Under the pieces are notes generated by a model. The model made no database searches. It had not been told where the DNA came from and worked only from the letters and a program-made list of their open reading frames with translations. From Lentzea xinjiangensis (lineage in GTDB: Bacteria; Actinomycetota; Actinomycetes; Mycobacteriales; Pseudonocardiaceae), in assembly GCF_900110955.1 (NCBI RefSeq), contig NZ_FOFR01000010.1:62001-126000 (forward strand): a stretch of 64,000 nucleotides of DNA. Direction: 5' to 3'. Of the stretch, positions 33,008 to 42,673 are shown piece by piece. The translations under genes were made by a program, and so were the position numbers. Within the stretch, counting starts at the first letter, position 1. Each line of letters begins with the position of its first letter.

Positions 33008-33481
33008 TTAACCGCCGTGGAGGATCTCGGCGGCGGCGTCGAGGCCTTCCGCGGTGCCGACGACGACCGCGAGGTCGCCGTTCTCGAAGAGGAAGTCGGG
33101 ACCGGGCGACGGGTGCGCGTTGCCCGAGCGCACGACGGCGACGACGGACGCGCCCGTCCTCGTGCGCAGGGCGGTCTCACCGAGCGAGCGGTTCGCGAAC
33201 GCCGTCACCGGCAGCTGGCGGGTCGTGATGCCCGTGATGTCGCGGTGCTCCTCGCGCAGGTGGGCGACGAGCTGCGGCGCGCCGAGCAGGCCCGCGAGCG
33301 TGTTCGCCTCCTCCGGTGAGAGCGGTATCGAGGCCGCGCAGGAGTCGGGATCCGACGCCTTGGAGAGGATGAGCTCGAACCGGCCGTCCCGGTAGGTGAT
33401 CACGCCGACGCGGCGCCCGGCGCGGATCGTGAAGTCCTGGCGCGTACCGATGCCCGGCAGGGGCGTGATCTCTACGTTCAC
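33008..33481 (-). CDS. khtT: antiporter regulatory subunit with TrkA-C domain
   Basis: This 157-aa cytosolic protein has an N-terminal domain (TPLPGIGTRQDFTIRAGRRV) and a C-terminal TrkA-C/RCK ligand domain (about 75-157; GKSLGETALRTRTG-like pattern and VVVGTAEGLDAA). In Bacillus KhtT gates KhtU, with cyclic di-AMP and potassium as inputs. It precedes khtU by 5 nt. GTG/ATG choice: ATG 33481 fits the family start MNVEITPLPGIG. Confidence 0.88.
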   Translation of the reverse strand: MNVEITPLPGIGTRQDFTIRAGRRVGVITYRDGRFELILSKASDPDSCAASIPLSPEEANTLAGLLGAPQLVAHLREEHRDITGITTRQLPVTAFANRSLGETALRTRTGASVVAVVRSGNAHPSPGPDFLFENGDLAVVVGTAEGLDAAAEILHGG

Positions 33482-33499
33482 ACAGATGATGATACGTGG

Positions 33500-34621
33500 A
33501 TGTCATCGCTCGTAAGTCCCGTGCGGCGCGGGTGGGTGGTGCGCGAGCGCGTGCCCGGCCCCGACGTCGACGAGTTCGCCGAACCCGCCCAGGTGGTCGC
33601 GGCGCTCGCCAGAGCCCCGCACGGCACGTTGCTGGCCGTCCAGCACCCCCATCGCACGCCCGCCGCGCTGGCCGCGGGCACCGGCCTGCTCGAGGCGCTG
33701 CCGCACGCCCGCGCCGAGCTCTCGGCGTTGATCCGGCGGGCGTACCGCGAGGTCACCGACGTCGTCGCGCCCTACCGGGTGGACGGACCGGACGGGACGG
33801 CGTGCGGGCTGCTGTGCATGGTCGACCCGGACGGCATCGCGCACACCGAGGACGTCTACCCGGACGTGGTCGCCGAACGCGGAGAGGTGCTCGCCTCGCT
33901 GGGCGTCGCCACGAGCGCGGCGATGCTCATCCCCGTCACGCCTGACGACGTGCTCACCGGCCTGGTGCTCGGCATGACCGAGGAGCCCGCCGTGTCGCTC
34001 GTGGACTCCGGCGGGCGGCGGCACTGGGTCTGGCTCGTCGAACCGGGCGCGCGGCAGGACGCGTTCCTGGCGGCCGCGGGCGCGCACCCGTTGCTCGTGG
34101 CGGACGGCAACCACCGCGTGGCGGCGGCCAGGGCGGCCGGGCTGACCGGGTTGCTGGCGCTCGTCACGTCCGGGCCAGGGCTGCGGGTCGGGCCGATCCA
34201 CCGCGCGGTCACGGGCACCGGGCTGACCACGTCCGACCTGGTGGCCGCGTGGGAACGGGCGGGACTGGCGGTGTCGGCCCTGCGGTACGTCGTCGACCCG
34301 GAACCGGGCGTGGTCGTGGTGCGGTGTCCCGACGAGGTGCTGCGGGTGGAGCTGCCCTCCGGGCGCGGTGCCGACCACGCCGTCGTGGAGTCGTTGCTGC
34401 TGGACGAGGCGCTGGGGCTGAACCCGGAGAGCCCGTGCGTGCGAGCGGTCGTGGACCCCGCCGTCGAGGCCGAGGCGGTGCTGCTCATCGCGCCGGTGCC
34501 GCTGCGGGAGGTGCTGGCGGGCACCAGGATGCCGCGCAAGAGCACGTACTTCACCCCCAAGCCGCGCAGCGGGCTGCTGCTGGCCGACCTGACCTCGTCG
34601 TGGAGCGGCGACGTCCTATGA
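33500..34621 (+). CDS. DUF1015 family protein
   Basis: This 373-aa protein shows the family marks LLVADGNHRVAAARAA and MPRKSTYFTPKPRSGL. Relatives are often beside serine biosynthesis genes and some have been linked to serine phosphorylation, but function here is unknown. The ATG is 18 bp from the divergent khtT start, so promoters must overlap the coding ends. aroH follows 21 nt downstream. Confidence 0.8.
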   Translation: MSSLVSPVRRGWVVRERVPGPDVDEFAEPAQVVAALARAPHGTLLAVQHPHRTPAALAAGTGLLEALPHARAELSALIRRAYREVTDVVAPYRVDGPDGTACGLLCMVDPDGIAHTEDVYPDVVAERGEVLASLGVATSAAMLIPVTPDDVLTGLVLGMTEEPAVSLVDSGGRRHWVWLVEPGARQDAFLAAAGAHPLLVADGNHRVAAARAAGLTGLLALVTSGPGLRVGPIHRAVTGTGLTTSDLVAAWERAGLAVSALRYVVDPEPGVVVVRCPDEVLRVELPSGRGADHAVVESLLLDEALGLNPESPCVRAVVDPAVEAEAVLLIAPVPLREVLAGTRMPRKSTYFTPKPRSGLLLADLTSSWSGDVL

Positions 34622-34642
34622 GGACGCGCTAATGTCGGTCGC

Positions 34643-35005
34643 ATGGCGGTGCGAGCGATCAGGGGAGCCACGCAGATCGACGCGGACTCGCGCGACCTGG
34701 TGCTGGAAGCCACGGCCGAGCTGGTGCGGGAGGTCCTGTCCCGCAACGCCCTGTCCCCGGACGACCTGATCAGTGTCGTCCTCACCGCCACACCGGACCT
34801 CGTGTCCGAGTTCCCCGCCTACGCCGCGCGCCTGGCGGGGCTGCAGGACGTGCCGCTGCTGTCCGCGACGGAGATCGCGGTGCCGGGCTCGATGCCGCGC
34901 GTGATCCGCCTGCTGGCCCACGTCGAGACGGACCTGCCGCGGTCGTCGGTCAAACACGTCTACCTGCGCGGGGCGGCGGCCCTGCGCACCGACCTCAACC
35001 ACTGA
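34643..35005 (+). CDS. aroH: AroH-type chorismate mutase
   Basis: This 120-aa trimeric-type chorismate mutase converts chorismate to prephenate for phenylalanine and tyrosine. RAIRGATQIDADS holds the substrate arginine, and RVIRLLAHVET and HVYLRGAAALRTDL match the family. Length is typical (115-130 aa). It precedes cmk as in many actinomycetes. Confidence 0.9.
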   Translation: MAVRAIRGATQIDADSRDLVLEATAELVREVLSRNALSPDDLISVVLTATPDLVSEFPAYAARLAGLQDVPLLSATEIAVPGSMPRVIRLLAHVETDLPRSSVKHVYLRGAAALRTDLNH

Positions 35006-35079
35006 ACGCGGGCGGCAGCCGGCCGGCACCCGCCGCCGTGGCCGTCCCGCCTGCGGTGTGAGCGTCCGCACCAGGCACA

Positions 35080-35823
35080 ATGAGCGGCGTGGGCGTCTCG
35101 GAGGGAGCTGTGGTGGGCCAGGGTCAGTTGCGCGGCGTGGTGGCACTCGACGGACCGTCCGGCACCGGCAAGTCCACCGTCGCGAAGCGCCTCGCGATGG
35201 CGCTGGACGCGCGTTACCTCGACACCGGCTCGATGTACCGGGCCGTCACGGTGGCGGTGCTGCGCGCCGGCGTCGACCCGGCCGACGAGGCCAAGGTCGC
35301 CGAGGTCGCGGACAACGCCGTGCTCGTGGTCGGCACCGACCCCGGCAAGCCGGGCATCACGCTCGACGGCGACGACGTGTCCGCCGAGATCCGCGGGCCC
35401 GAGGTGACGCTGGCGGTCTCGCCGGTGTCCGCGGCCAGGCACGTGCGCGACCTGCTGGTCGCGCAGCAGCGGGCGATCATCGCCGACGCCGTCGACCACG
35501 TCGGCGGCATCGTGGTCGAGGGCCGCGACATCGGCACGGTAGTGTCGCCCGACGCCCCGCTGAAGGTCTACCTGACGGCGTCGGCGGACGCGCGCGCGGC
35601 GCGCAGGACCAAGCAGGACAACGCAGCCGGTCGTTCGTCCACTGTGGACGCCGTGCTGAAGGACGTGCAGCGCCGCGACAACTACGACTCCTCGCGCGCG
35701 GTGTCGCCGTTGCGGCCCGCCGCCGACGCGGTCGAGGTCGACACCACCGAGCTGGACCTCGCGGGCACCGTGGACGCCCTGCTCGACCTGGTGCACCGGC
35801 GCGGGCTGAGGGTGACCGGGTGA
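35080..35823 (+). CDS. cmk: cytidylate kinase
   Basis: This 247-aa nucleoside monophosphate kinase phosphorylates CMP/dCMP. The P-loop GPSGTGKST is at about 25-33, followed by LDTGSMYRAVT, VEGRDIGTVVSPDA and RRDNYDSSRAVSPL, all specific to Cmk. ATG 35080 is used; GTG 35110 and 35113 behind GGAGGGAG are alternatives that would remove 10-11 residues before the conserved start. It overlaps plsC by 4 nt. Confidence 0.93.
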   Translation: MSGVGVSEGAVVGQGQLRGVVALDGPSGTGKSTVAKRLAMALDARYLDTGSMYRAVTVAVLRAGVDPADEAKVAEVADNAVLVVGTDPGKPGITLDGDDVSAEIRGPEVTLAVSPVSAARHVRDLLVAQQRAIIADAVDHVGGIVVEGRDIGTVVSPDAPLKVYLTASADARAARRTKQDNAAGRSSTVDAVLKDVQRRDNYDSSRAVSPLRPAADAVEVDTTELDLAGTVDALLDLVHRRGLRVTG

Positions 35824-36452
35824 GCCTTCCCGCCGGGAGCCTGCCGTGGCTCACCGATCTCGGCAGGTGGATCGCGCGCGGACCGTACGCCTGGCGGTTC
35901 CGGATTCGGGTGCACGGGCGCGACCGCGTACCCTTGAGCGGCGGCGTGGTCGTCGTCGCCAACCACAGCTCGATGGCTGATGGGCCGATCCTGTTCGGTG
36001 CGTTGCCCCGGCGCGTGACGTTCCTGATCAAGCAGGAGATGTTCCGAGGCGTCGTGGGCCACCTCCTGGGCAAGATCGGTCAGCTCCCCGTCAAGCGGGG
36101 CGAAGCCGACCGAACCGCGCTGACCAGCGCGTTGTCCGTGCTCAAGGCCGGCGGTGTGATCGGGGTCTTCCCCGAGGGCACGCGCGGCGAGGGCAGCGTG
36201 GCGAACGCGCAGAATGGCGCGGCGTGGCTCGCGAAGACGTCCGGCGCGATGGTGCTGCCGGTCGCCTGCCGCGGGACCTACCAGGCCAAGGGCTGGCGAC
36301 CCGAGGTCGACGTGCTGATCGGTGAGCCGTTCCACCTCCCCGAGGGGAAGGGGCGAGCGGCCCTGGGCGTTGCCACCGAGCAGGTGCGCGATCGCCTGGC
36401 GACACTGGTCGCCGAACTCGATGGACTTCGTGTGAGTGAGGGAAGACGATGA
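35820..36452 (+). CDS. plsC: 1-acyl-glycerol-3-phosphate acyltransferase (PlsC-like)
   Basis: This 210-aa acyltransferase has the catalytic NHSSMADG (HxxxxD), the substrate block FPEGTRGEG, and [10 protein letters not shown]. It would acylate lysophosphatidic acid at the membrane. Sandwiched between cmk and der with GTGA and ATGA overlaps, a conserved actinobacterial order. Confidence 0.9.
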   Translation: MSLPAGSLPWLTDLGRWIARGPYAWRFRIRVHGRDRVPLSGGVVVVANHSSMADGPILFGALPRRVTFLIKQEMFRGVVGHLLGKIGQLPVKRGEADRTALTSALSVLKAGGVIGVFPEGTRGEGSVANAQNGAAWLAKTSGAMVLPVACRGTYQAKGWRPEVDVLIGEPFHLPEGKGRAALGVATEQVRDRLATLVAELDGLRVSEGRR

Positions 36453-37870
36453 CGGACCTGGACGGCACCTGGGAGGACGAGGCCGACTGGTCAGCCTTCG
36501 ACGACCTCGACGGCTCCGACGGCGACGAGGCGTCGCCACCGCAGCCGGTGCTCGCGGTGGTCGGACGGCCGAACGTCGGCAAGTCCACGCTGGTCAACCG
36601 CATCATCGGCCGCCGGGAGGCCGTGGTGCAGGACGTGCCCGGCGTGACCCGCGACCGCGTGGCCTACGACGCGCTGTGGAACGGCCGCAAGTTCACCGTG
36701 GTCGACACGGGCGGCTGGGAACCGGACGCGCAGGGCCTGCAGGCCGCCGTGGCCGCGCAGGCGGAGCTCGCGATGGCGACCGCCGACGTGATCCTCGTGG
36801 TGGTGGACGCGTCCGTGGGCGCGACGACCACCGAGGAGGCCGTCGCGAAGGTCCTGCGCCGCTCCAAGAAGCCGGTGATCCTCTGCGCGTCCAAGGTGGA
36901 CGACGACCGCCTGATGGCCGACGTCGCGTCGCTGTGGTCGCTGGGCCTCGGCGAGCCGATCCCGGTGTCCGGCCTGCACGGCCGCGGCTCCGGCGACCTG
37001 CTCGACGTGATCCTGGCGAAGCTGCCGGCCACCCCGCGCGACGACTTCGGGGCCCGCAACGGCGGCCCGCGCCGCGTCGCACTCGTCGGCAAGCCGAACG
37101 TCGGCAAGTCGTCGCTGCTCAACCGCCTGACCGGCGAACAGCGCTCGGTCGTCGACTCGGTCGCGGGCACCACCGTCGACCCGGTCGACTCGCTGGTGGA
37201 GCTCGACGGCGAGATCTGGCGGTTCGTCGACACCGCCGGCCTGCGCAAGCGCGTCAAGTTCGAGAGCGGCGCCGAGTACTACGCCTCGCTGCGCACCAAG
37301 TCCGCGATCGAGACCGCCGAGGTCGCGGTCGTCCTGCTGGACGCGCACGAGCCGTTGTCCGAGCAGGACCTCCGCGTGCTCACGATGGTGGTCGAGTCGG
37401 GCCGCGCGTGCGTGCTCGCGTTCAACAAGTGGGACCTCGTCGACGAGGACCGCCGCAACGAGATGGTCCGCGAGCTCGAACGCGGCCTGGTGCGCGTGCC
37501 GTGGGCGGACAAGGTCAACATCTCCGCCCTGACCGGCCGCGCCGTGCACAAGCTCGCACCGGCCCTGCGCACCGCGCTGAACTCGTGGGACACCCGAGTC
37601 CCGACCGGCCGCCTCAACCAGTGGCTGTCGGACCTGATCTCCGCGACCCCGCCGCCGGTGCGCGGCGGCAAGCAGCCCAAGGTGCTGTTCGCGACCCAGG
37701 CCTCGACCCGCCCGCCGACGTTCGTGCTGTTCACGACCGGTTTCCTGGAGGCGGGCTACCGCCGGTTCATCGAGCGCAAGCTGCGCGAGGAGTTCGGCTT
37801 CGAAGGCAGCCCGGTCCGCATCTCCGTGCGCGTGCGCGAGAAGAAGAAGTCAGGCACTGCCAAAAAGTAG
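36449..37870 (+). CDS. der: ribosome-assembly GTPase Der (EngA)
   Basis: This 473-aa protein has two tandem GTPase domains: GRPNVGKST (39-47) and GKPNVGKSS (214-222), each with DTGG/DTAG switch motifs, then a KH-like C-terminal domain. It acts in 50S subunit maturation. An acidic N-terminal extension (about 1-32) is typical in actinomycetes. One oddity: the first domain has ASKVDD where NKxD is usual, while the second has the standard FNKWD. Confidence 0.94.
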   Translation: MTDLDGTWEDEADWSAFDDLDGSDGDEASPPQPVLAVVGRPNVGKSTLVNRIIGRREAVVQDVPGVTRDRVAYDALWNGRKFTVVDTGGWEPDAQGLQAAVAAQAELAMATADVILVVVDASVGATTTEEAVAKVLRRSKKPVILCASKVDDDRLMADVASLWSLGLGEPIPVSGLHGRGSGDLLDVILAKLPATPRDDFGARNGGPRRVALVGKPNVGKSSLLNRLTGEQRSVVDSVAGTTVDPVDSLVELDGEIWRFVDTAGLRKRVKFESGAEYYASLRTKSAIETAEVAVVLLDAHEPLSEQDLRVLTMVVESGRACVLAFNKWDLVDEDRRNEMVRELERGLVRVPWADKVNISALTGRAVHKLAPALRTALNSWDTRVPTGRLNQWLSDLISATPPPVRGGKQPKVLFATQASTRPPTFVLFTTGFLEAGYRRFIERKLREEFGFEGSPVRISVRVREKKKSGTAKK

Positions 37871-37932
37871 TTCTTCGGCACCACCTGGATGACCTATTTG
37901 CCCTTGGGCACGGCGTGCGGTTGGTTGGTCCG

Positions 37933-38565
37933 GTGGCCGTACGAGTGGTGCTAGCCGACGACGAGGCCCTGCTGCGGCGGGGCCTCAAGGTCCTCCTGGA
38001 AGCCGACGGGCGGGTGGAGGTGGTCGGCGAGGCGTCCGACGGCGCCGAACTGGTCGAAGTAGTCCTGGCCCACCTGCCCGACGTGGTGCTGGTCGACGTG
38101 CAGATGCCCGGCGTCGACGGCCTGGAGGCCGTGCGCCGCCTGCGCACGTGGGCCACCCCGCCCGCCATCGCCGTGCTGACCACGTTCGACCTGGACGATT
38201 ACGTGGCGACGGCACTGGACCTGGGCGCCCAGGGCTTCCTGCTGAAAGACGCCGAACCCGAGGCCCTCGTCAGAGCCGTGGTCGACCTGGCGGCCGGCGG
38301 CGCGGTCCTCGACCCGCGCATCACCGTCCGCCTCCTCCCACGCCTGCGCGGCTTCCGGGCGAACCGCCAGCTCGACTCGTTGTCGGCCCGCGAGCGCCAG
38401 GTGCTGGAGCTGGTCGCCGGCGGCCGTTCGAACCACTCGATAGCCGAGGAGCTCTGCCTCTCCGAGGCCACCGTGAAGAGCTACGTCTCCACCGTCCTGA
38501 CCAAGCTGGGCGTGGAGAACCGCGTCCAGGCGGCCCTGGTCGCCCACCAGGTCGGTGTGTGGTGA
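37933..38565 (+). CDS. NarL/LuxR-family response regulator
   Basis: This 210-aa regulator has a receiver domain (LADDEALLRRGLKVLLE, phospho-acceptor Asp in VVLVDVQMPG, Lys in LLKDAEPE) and a LuxR helix-turn-helix (SARERQVLELVAGGRSNHSI and SEATVKSYVSTVLTKLG). GTG 37933 is chosen; GTG 37915 is possible. It overlaps the kinase gene by 4 nt (GTGA). Target unknown. Confidence 0.9.
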   Translation: MAVRVVLADDEALLRRGLKVLLEADGRVEVVGEASDGAELVEVVLAHLPDVVLVDVQMPGVDGLEAVRRLRTWATPPAIAVLTTFDLDDYVATALDLGAQGFLLKDAEPEALVRAVVDLAAGGAVLDPRITVRLLPRLRGFRANRQLDSLSARERQVLELVAGGRSNHSIAEELCLSEATVKSYVSTVLTKLGVENRVQAALVAHQVGVW

Positions 38566-39674
38566 AACCGCTCCTGCGCGAAGTCCTCACCGTCGGCGTG
38601 ACCACGGGAGTGGTCCTGCTGACCCAGGACCGCCCGTTCCCGTGGTCCCTGTGGACCGCCGTGGCGGCAGCCCTGCTGTTACCCGTGCGCCTGCGCTGGC
38701 CGTGGCTCGCATCGCTGCTGTGCATCCCCGCCGTGGCAGGCGGACCGGGCTGGGTCCCGGCCCTGGTCGCCCAGTACCACCTGGGCCGCAAGGAGAAGTC
38801 CATCCCGGTCCAGGTCTTCTGGGGCGGCTCGCTGACCGTCGCCTCCATCGCCCCGGTGGTGCTGACCGAGTCCATCCCCCTGGGCCCCTTCCTCCTCGCG
38901 ACCGCGTTCGCCTTCGGCCTGGCCGCCGCCCCCACAGCCCTCGGCGCCCTCGTCACCACCCGCAAGGAACTGACCCGCTCGCTCTACGAAACCCGCAGAG
39001 CCCGAGCCGCGGAACTGGAAGCGCAGGAAACCTCCGCCCGTGCCGCGGAACGGGCCCGGATAGCCCGCGAGATCCACGACTCCGTGGGCCACCACGCCAC
39101 CCTGATAGCCGTGGAGTCCGCCGCCCTGGCCGCCACCGCGACAGACCCGGCAGTCCGCGAGACCGCCCTGCGCTTGCGTTCCCTGGCAAAGGAATCCCTG
39201 TCGGAGATGCGAGCGGCCCTGGGCCTGCTGAACTCCGGCACGTCCTACCCGACAGTGCAGGAACTGGTGGACCGAGCCCGCGTGGCCGGCGTGTCCGTGA
39301 CCCTCTCCGAAACAGGCGACGCACCCCTCTCGCCCGCGGTCTCCAGAGCACTGTTCCGAGTGGTCCAAGAAGCCCTGACGAACGTGACGAAACACGCCCC
39401 AGGCGCCGCCGTGACAGTCACCGTGGACAGAGCCTCACCCGTACGGGTCTCCGTGGTGAACGGCCCCAGCGAACTCCCGTCACTGGACGACCGCGGCGGC
39501 ACGGGCCTGCACGGCCTGTCCGAACGAGTACGCCTGGCCGGAGGCGCCCTCACCACCTCCTACCGCGCCGACGGGGGCTTCAGCGTCAGCGCCGTCCTAC
39601 CGTCCGGTAAGTCGAAGGTTGACGGACAAGACTCGACTTTCGGCGGTGGCGCCCGCGACACGGCCACCGCATAG
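38562..39674 (+). CDS. NarL-type sensor histidine kinase
   Basis: This 370-aa kinase has four to five N-terminal membrane helices (about 10-130), a coiled coil, the HisKA_3 box ERARIAREIHDSVGHHATLI, and an ATPase domain (RVVQEALTNVTKHAPGA, GGTGLHGLSERV). The little extracytoplasmic sequence suggests it senses within the membrane. It pairs with the overlapping response regulator. Confidence 0.9.
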   Translation: MKPLLREVLTVGVTTGVVLLTQDRPFPWSLWTAVAAALLLPVRLRWPWLASLLCIPAVAGGPGWVPALVAQYHLGRKEKSIPVQVFWGGSLTVASIAPVVLTESIPLGPFLLATAFAFGLAAAPTALGALVTTRKELTRSLYETRRARAAELEAQETSARAAERARIAREIHDSVGHHATLIAVESAALAATATDPAVRETALRLRSLAKESLSEMRAALGLLNSGTSYPTVQELVDRARVAGVSVTLSETGDAPLSPAVSRALFRVVQEALTNVTKHAPGAAVTVTVDRASPVRVSVVNGPSELPSLDDRGGTGLHGLSERVRLAGGALTTSYRADGGFSVSAVLPSGKSKVDGQDSTFGGGARDTATA

Positions 39675-39720
39675 TTGCGGGCGTCGGTCGAGGATCGGGG
39701 GATCGGTCGGACCGAGGGAC

Positions 39721-39747
39721 GCGGGGACCCGAACTTCGGGTCCCCGC
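39721..39747 (+). terminator. hairpin after the two-component pair
   Basis: GCGGGGACCCGA and TCGGGTCCCCGC (39721-39732, 39736-39747) form a perfect 12-bp stem with a 3-nt loop, 47 nt past the kinase stop. Confidence 0.65.
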
Positions 39748-39787
39748 AACATCTCCGCAGCTCAGGGCCGGTTTCGGGGGTCCGTTT

Positions 39788-39815
39788 TTGATCTCTGTCT
39801 CCGGTGTTGTAGGAT
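39788..39815 (+). promoter_or_regulatory. candidate promoter of tRNA-Pro
   Basis: TTGATC (39788-39793) and TAGGAT (39810-39815) are separated by 16 bp and lie 33 nt before the mature tRNA 5' end, matching a vegetative sigma-factor promoter. Confidence 0.5.
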
Positions 39816-39848
39816 TCTTTCTGCACGCCGGGAGACCGGGAGTGTGGC

Positions 39849-39922
<74 letters not shown>

Positions 39923-39947
39923 CGGTCGAAGTATGGCGAAAGCCTAG

Positions 39948-39987
39948 GTCAGGGCCTTGGATCACTACGGTGAGACAAGGCCCTGAC
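39948..39987 (+). terminator. hairpin after tRNA-Pro
   Basis: GTCAGGGCCTTG (39948-39959) and CAAGGCCCTGAC (39976-39987) form a perfect 12-bp stem with a 16-nt loop, then TGCGTTTT. It probably ends the tRNA transcript. Confidence 0.7.
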
Positions 39988-40040
39988 TGCGTTTTGAGGG
40001 CCGTCATCTCACAATTTCTCACGAACGCTTGTACTGCTTG

Positions 40041-41153
40041 TTAGCCGAGCAACTCGTCCAGTTGGTTCGCGGCTTCTTTCAGGTGCTCGGCGTTGGGGTG
40101 GATGTAAACCCGCTTGGTGAAGCTCAGATCAGCGTGTCCCGCCCAAGCGCTGACAATGACGTCCGGGACGCCGGAGGTGGCCAGATAGGTCAGGCAGGCG
40201 TGCCGGGCGTCGTAGGGGCGAACCTTCCGGACCTTCGCCTGGGCCATCAGCTTGTAGATCGCCCGTCTGAACTTGTCCGTCTTCCACGCCGCGCCCAGTT
40301 CGTCGACGAGCACGAACCCTGAACGGTCGTAGGCGTCACCTGCCTTCATCGCCTCGCGCGCTTGGCGGGCTTTGAGGGCTTTCAAAGCGGCGTGCAGCGG
40401 CTTGGGTAGCGGCAATCTGCGCTTGCCCTTCTCGGACTTCGGCCCTTTCTCCTCGACTTCGCCGTCGACGAGCGTCCGGGTGAGTTCCACGGACAACGTC
40501 TCGGCTTCGAGATCGACGGCTGACCAGCGGAGTCCGCACACCTGGGCCGGGCGCATCCCGATCAGCGAAAGCAGGACCGGGGCGTGCAGTCTGTGGTCCC
40601 GGATCGCGGCGAGGAACTGTCTCACCTCCGTCTCACTCCAGGGCACTCGCTCAGCTGCAGCCGCTGCTGCCTTCCGGCGTGCCTCGCGGGGAATCTGGGT
40701 GTACTGGGCGACGTTCCGCACGACCAACTTCCGTCGCACCGCGACGTTCAGCGCGGCCCTGAAGCGGCCGAGAGTCAGCTGTACCGACCGGACGTCGAGT
40801 CCGCTGCCGACTTTGCCGCCGCGCTTGCGACCGGAAGTGAGCATCCAGCTCACCAAGCCGTCCACGTCTTCTTCGCTGAGCTGCTGAAGGCGCCGATGGC
40901 CGAGCCGTTCCCGCACCGGCAGAAGCGCGTCGGCGTAGTTCGAGGCCGTGGCTTTCTCGACATCGATCGTCGCCGACGTCAGCCAGGTGTCGAGCCACTC
41001 CGCGACGGTTATCTTGTCCGGCCCGACGAACGTTCCCTCGTCGGTCTGGTGCTTGATCTTCGCGTACTAGGCGCGGGCTTCCTTCCGAGTGTCGTAGGTC
41101 TTGGTCAGCTGCTTGCGCTTGCCGTCTGGATCACGCCCGACGTAGTTGGCGCC
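40041..41153 (-). pseudogene. tyrosine integrase gene with internal stop
   Basis: The frame encodes a phage/AICE-type integrase: N-terminal YVGRDPDGKRKQLTKTYDTR (arm-binding type), core-binding segment ITVAEWLDTWL, and catalytic domain with IGMRPAQVCGLRW (first Arg), YDARHACLTYLA (box II Arg-His) and WAGHADLSFTKRVYIHP (final Tyr). A TAG at 41067-41069 interrupts it just after RKEARA. The open part after the stop is 291 codons from ATG 40916. The 5' end is fused in frame to a truncated XRE regulator, so the native start is gone. Its 3' end faces tRNA-Pro 118 bp away, as expected for an integrated element. The catalytic part could only be made by re-initiation. Confidence 0.85.
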
Positions 41154-41687
41154 GAGCAGGTCGGCGGAGAAGCGGAGTTGGGCGAGGACGGCTTCGCGGG
41201 CCAGGCCGCCGCCGTAGGTGTGGTCCCACCCGGCGAACACGCGTGCCGCGGTGTGGATCTGCTCGATCTCGTTCTGGCCGACGCGGGCGGGGGCCACGGT
41301 GGGCTGGGCGCCTTCCAGCAGGGCGGCGACCGGGGCGAGCGCAAGGGAGCTGACGCCGAGGGCGGCGGTGCGCAGAAACTGCTTTCGGTCCACGGTCGCC
41401 AGCTTTACCACCGTGCGACGGCGATTGCTAAAGCCCAGTGCGGCGTCGCCGGATGCACCCAGGGTGACGCGCAGGGCCTCTTGGTAGAGCGCGCTCGGCC
41501 AGCGGATGTTGCCGCGTTCGAGCTTGCCGATGTAGTTGGCGTCCAGCTCCACCTTGCGTTGGTGGTGGTGCCAGACGTAGGCGTTGACCAGGTCCGCGAG
41601 TTCCTGCCGGGACAGGCACTCGTCAGGCTGGGTGGGCGAGGCGGTGCGTTCCCGCGCCCGCCGCAGCTGATCGTTTGCCGTGGACAC
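41154..41687 (-). pseudogene. truncated XRE-family regulator fused to integrase start
   Basis: GTG 41687 with GGGAGG 8 nt upstream opens a protein with a degenerate helix-turn-helix (SRQELADLVNAYVWHHHQRK, NYIGKLERGNIRWP), then DRKQFLRTAALGVSSLAL and IEQIHTAARVFAGWDHTYGG. This matches the N-terminal part of Pseudonocardiaceae XRE regulators that normally run to about 400 aa with TPR repeats. After FSADLL the reading changes without a frameshift into integrase sequence and stops at 41067. A deletion between two genes best explains it. Confidence 0.75.
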
Positions 41688-41818
41688 TGGTCCTGCCTCC
41701 CGAGTGTGACCGGGGCCATCGTGGCAGGCATCGTGATCGGACGGGTACTGCTCCTCGGAAGGGGAGGATTGCAACCCTGCATCAGGGTGTGGCAGCGAGT
41801 TCCCCGACCTCAGCGGTG

Positions 41819-42104
41819 ACATCGACGTACGGCACCTACCTCGGTGGAGCTCGAAGGGCAACCTGCCAGATGACCAGTGGCCTTGCGCCGAGGCGATCGT
41901 CGGCGAAATCGCGGAAGATTACGGCTTTGACAGGCAACCGGTGATCATCGTCAACCGCCGAGCGATCATGAAGTCGCCTACAAGAAACCTGATGGGGCGC
42001 AGATCAGCTTCGGCACCGCGGCCAACACGCCGCTGGACGTCCGGACCGGCTGCCACTTGAAGGCGCAGGTGCACCAGCGCGGAACGCCATCGCGGAAGTC
42101 TTGA
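41819..42104 (+). pseudogene. frameshifted fragment of an unrecognised gene
   Basis: From 41819 the reading is WPCAEAIVGEIAEDYGFDRQ with good codon use; near 41960 the coding frame changes and continues as DHEVAYKKPDGAQISFGTAA and a final VHQRGTPSRKS stop at 42102-42104. Both halves look protein-coding, so this is probably one gene with a frameshift, or two joined fragments. No family recognised. Confidence 0.45.
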
Positions 42105-42157
42105 GCTGTCGCTCACCTGGAGCGCACACCCGATCAGGCGCGGTACTGGACATTCGT

Positions 42158-42385
42158 TCAGCGGCTATCCCAGGTGACGCCTTCGGGGAACGGTGACGCG
42201 CGGAAGTTCGAATCGTCACCCATGTGGAAGAACAGTCGTCCAGAGAGGGTGCCGTCCAGGGCCTGGGCGGCCCAGCCTCGCCCGCACACCTGATCGCCTT
42301 CGTCGTCCCCATCCCAGCTGAACTCGACGAACGGTACGCCTTCACGCTCAACCCATCTGCAGTCCATGTCATGACGCGCAAGGAC
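42158..42385 (-). pseudogene. C-terminal fragment of a small hypothetical protein
   Basis: The frame reads GVPFVEFSWDGDDEGDQVCG then GRLFFHMGDDSNFRASPF to a stop at 42158. This resembles the C-terminus of small actinomycete proteins of unknown function. Homology ends abruptly near 42385, where a fragment on the opposite strand begins. Confidence 0.5.
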
Positions 42386-42388
42386 ATG

Positions 42389-42673
42389 GCCCGTGGCAAG
42401 CCCGGTTGTGAGGGCTACCTCCGCGGCGCGGCTGCGCTCGGCCTGCCAATCAGCGAATGCGCTGTTTTCGAGGGCGGCATCATCGGAGTGAGTGCTGGTC
42501 TCGCAGCCAATCCCGCGCACCTGATCGGTGTCGGCATTGCCGCCCTGCGCACCGCCGCGCCTGTCGTCGTGCGCGACATGCGCGGCATTCGCTGGACCGG
42601 TGGCGGCCTGCACCTGCCGTACATCCTCAGGCGATCTTCAGTCGCATCCCAGGCTGGGAAGGGGTCGATTTGA
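42389..42673 (+). pseudogene. C-terminal fragment of a HAD-family phosphatase
   Basis: RGKPGCEGYLRGAAALG, then FEGGIIGVSAGLAA and VVVRDMRGIRWTGGGLHLP match the C-terminal half of HAD-IA sugar phosphatases (motif III Lys in GKP; motif IV normally FEDAxxG has the acidic Asp replaced by Gly). The N-terminal nucleophile domain is absent. Confidence 0.6.

Noticed and set aside
35080-35112. Later GTG start of cmk behind GGAGGGAG
   Set aside because: Spacing to the ribosome-like site is only 3-6 nt, so it was kept as an alternative and not as the primary start.
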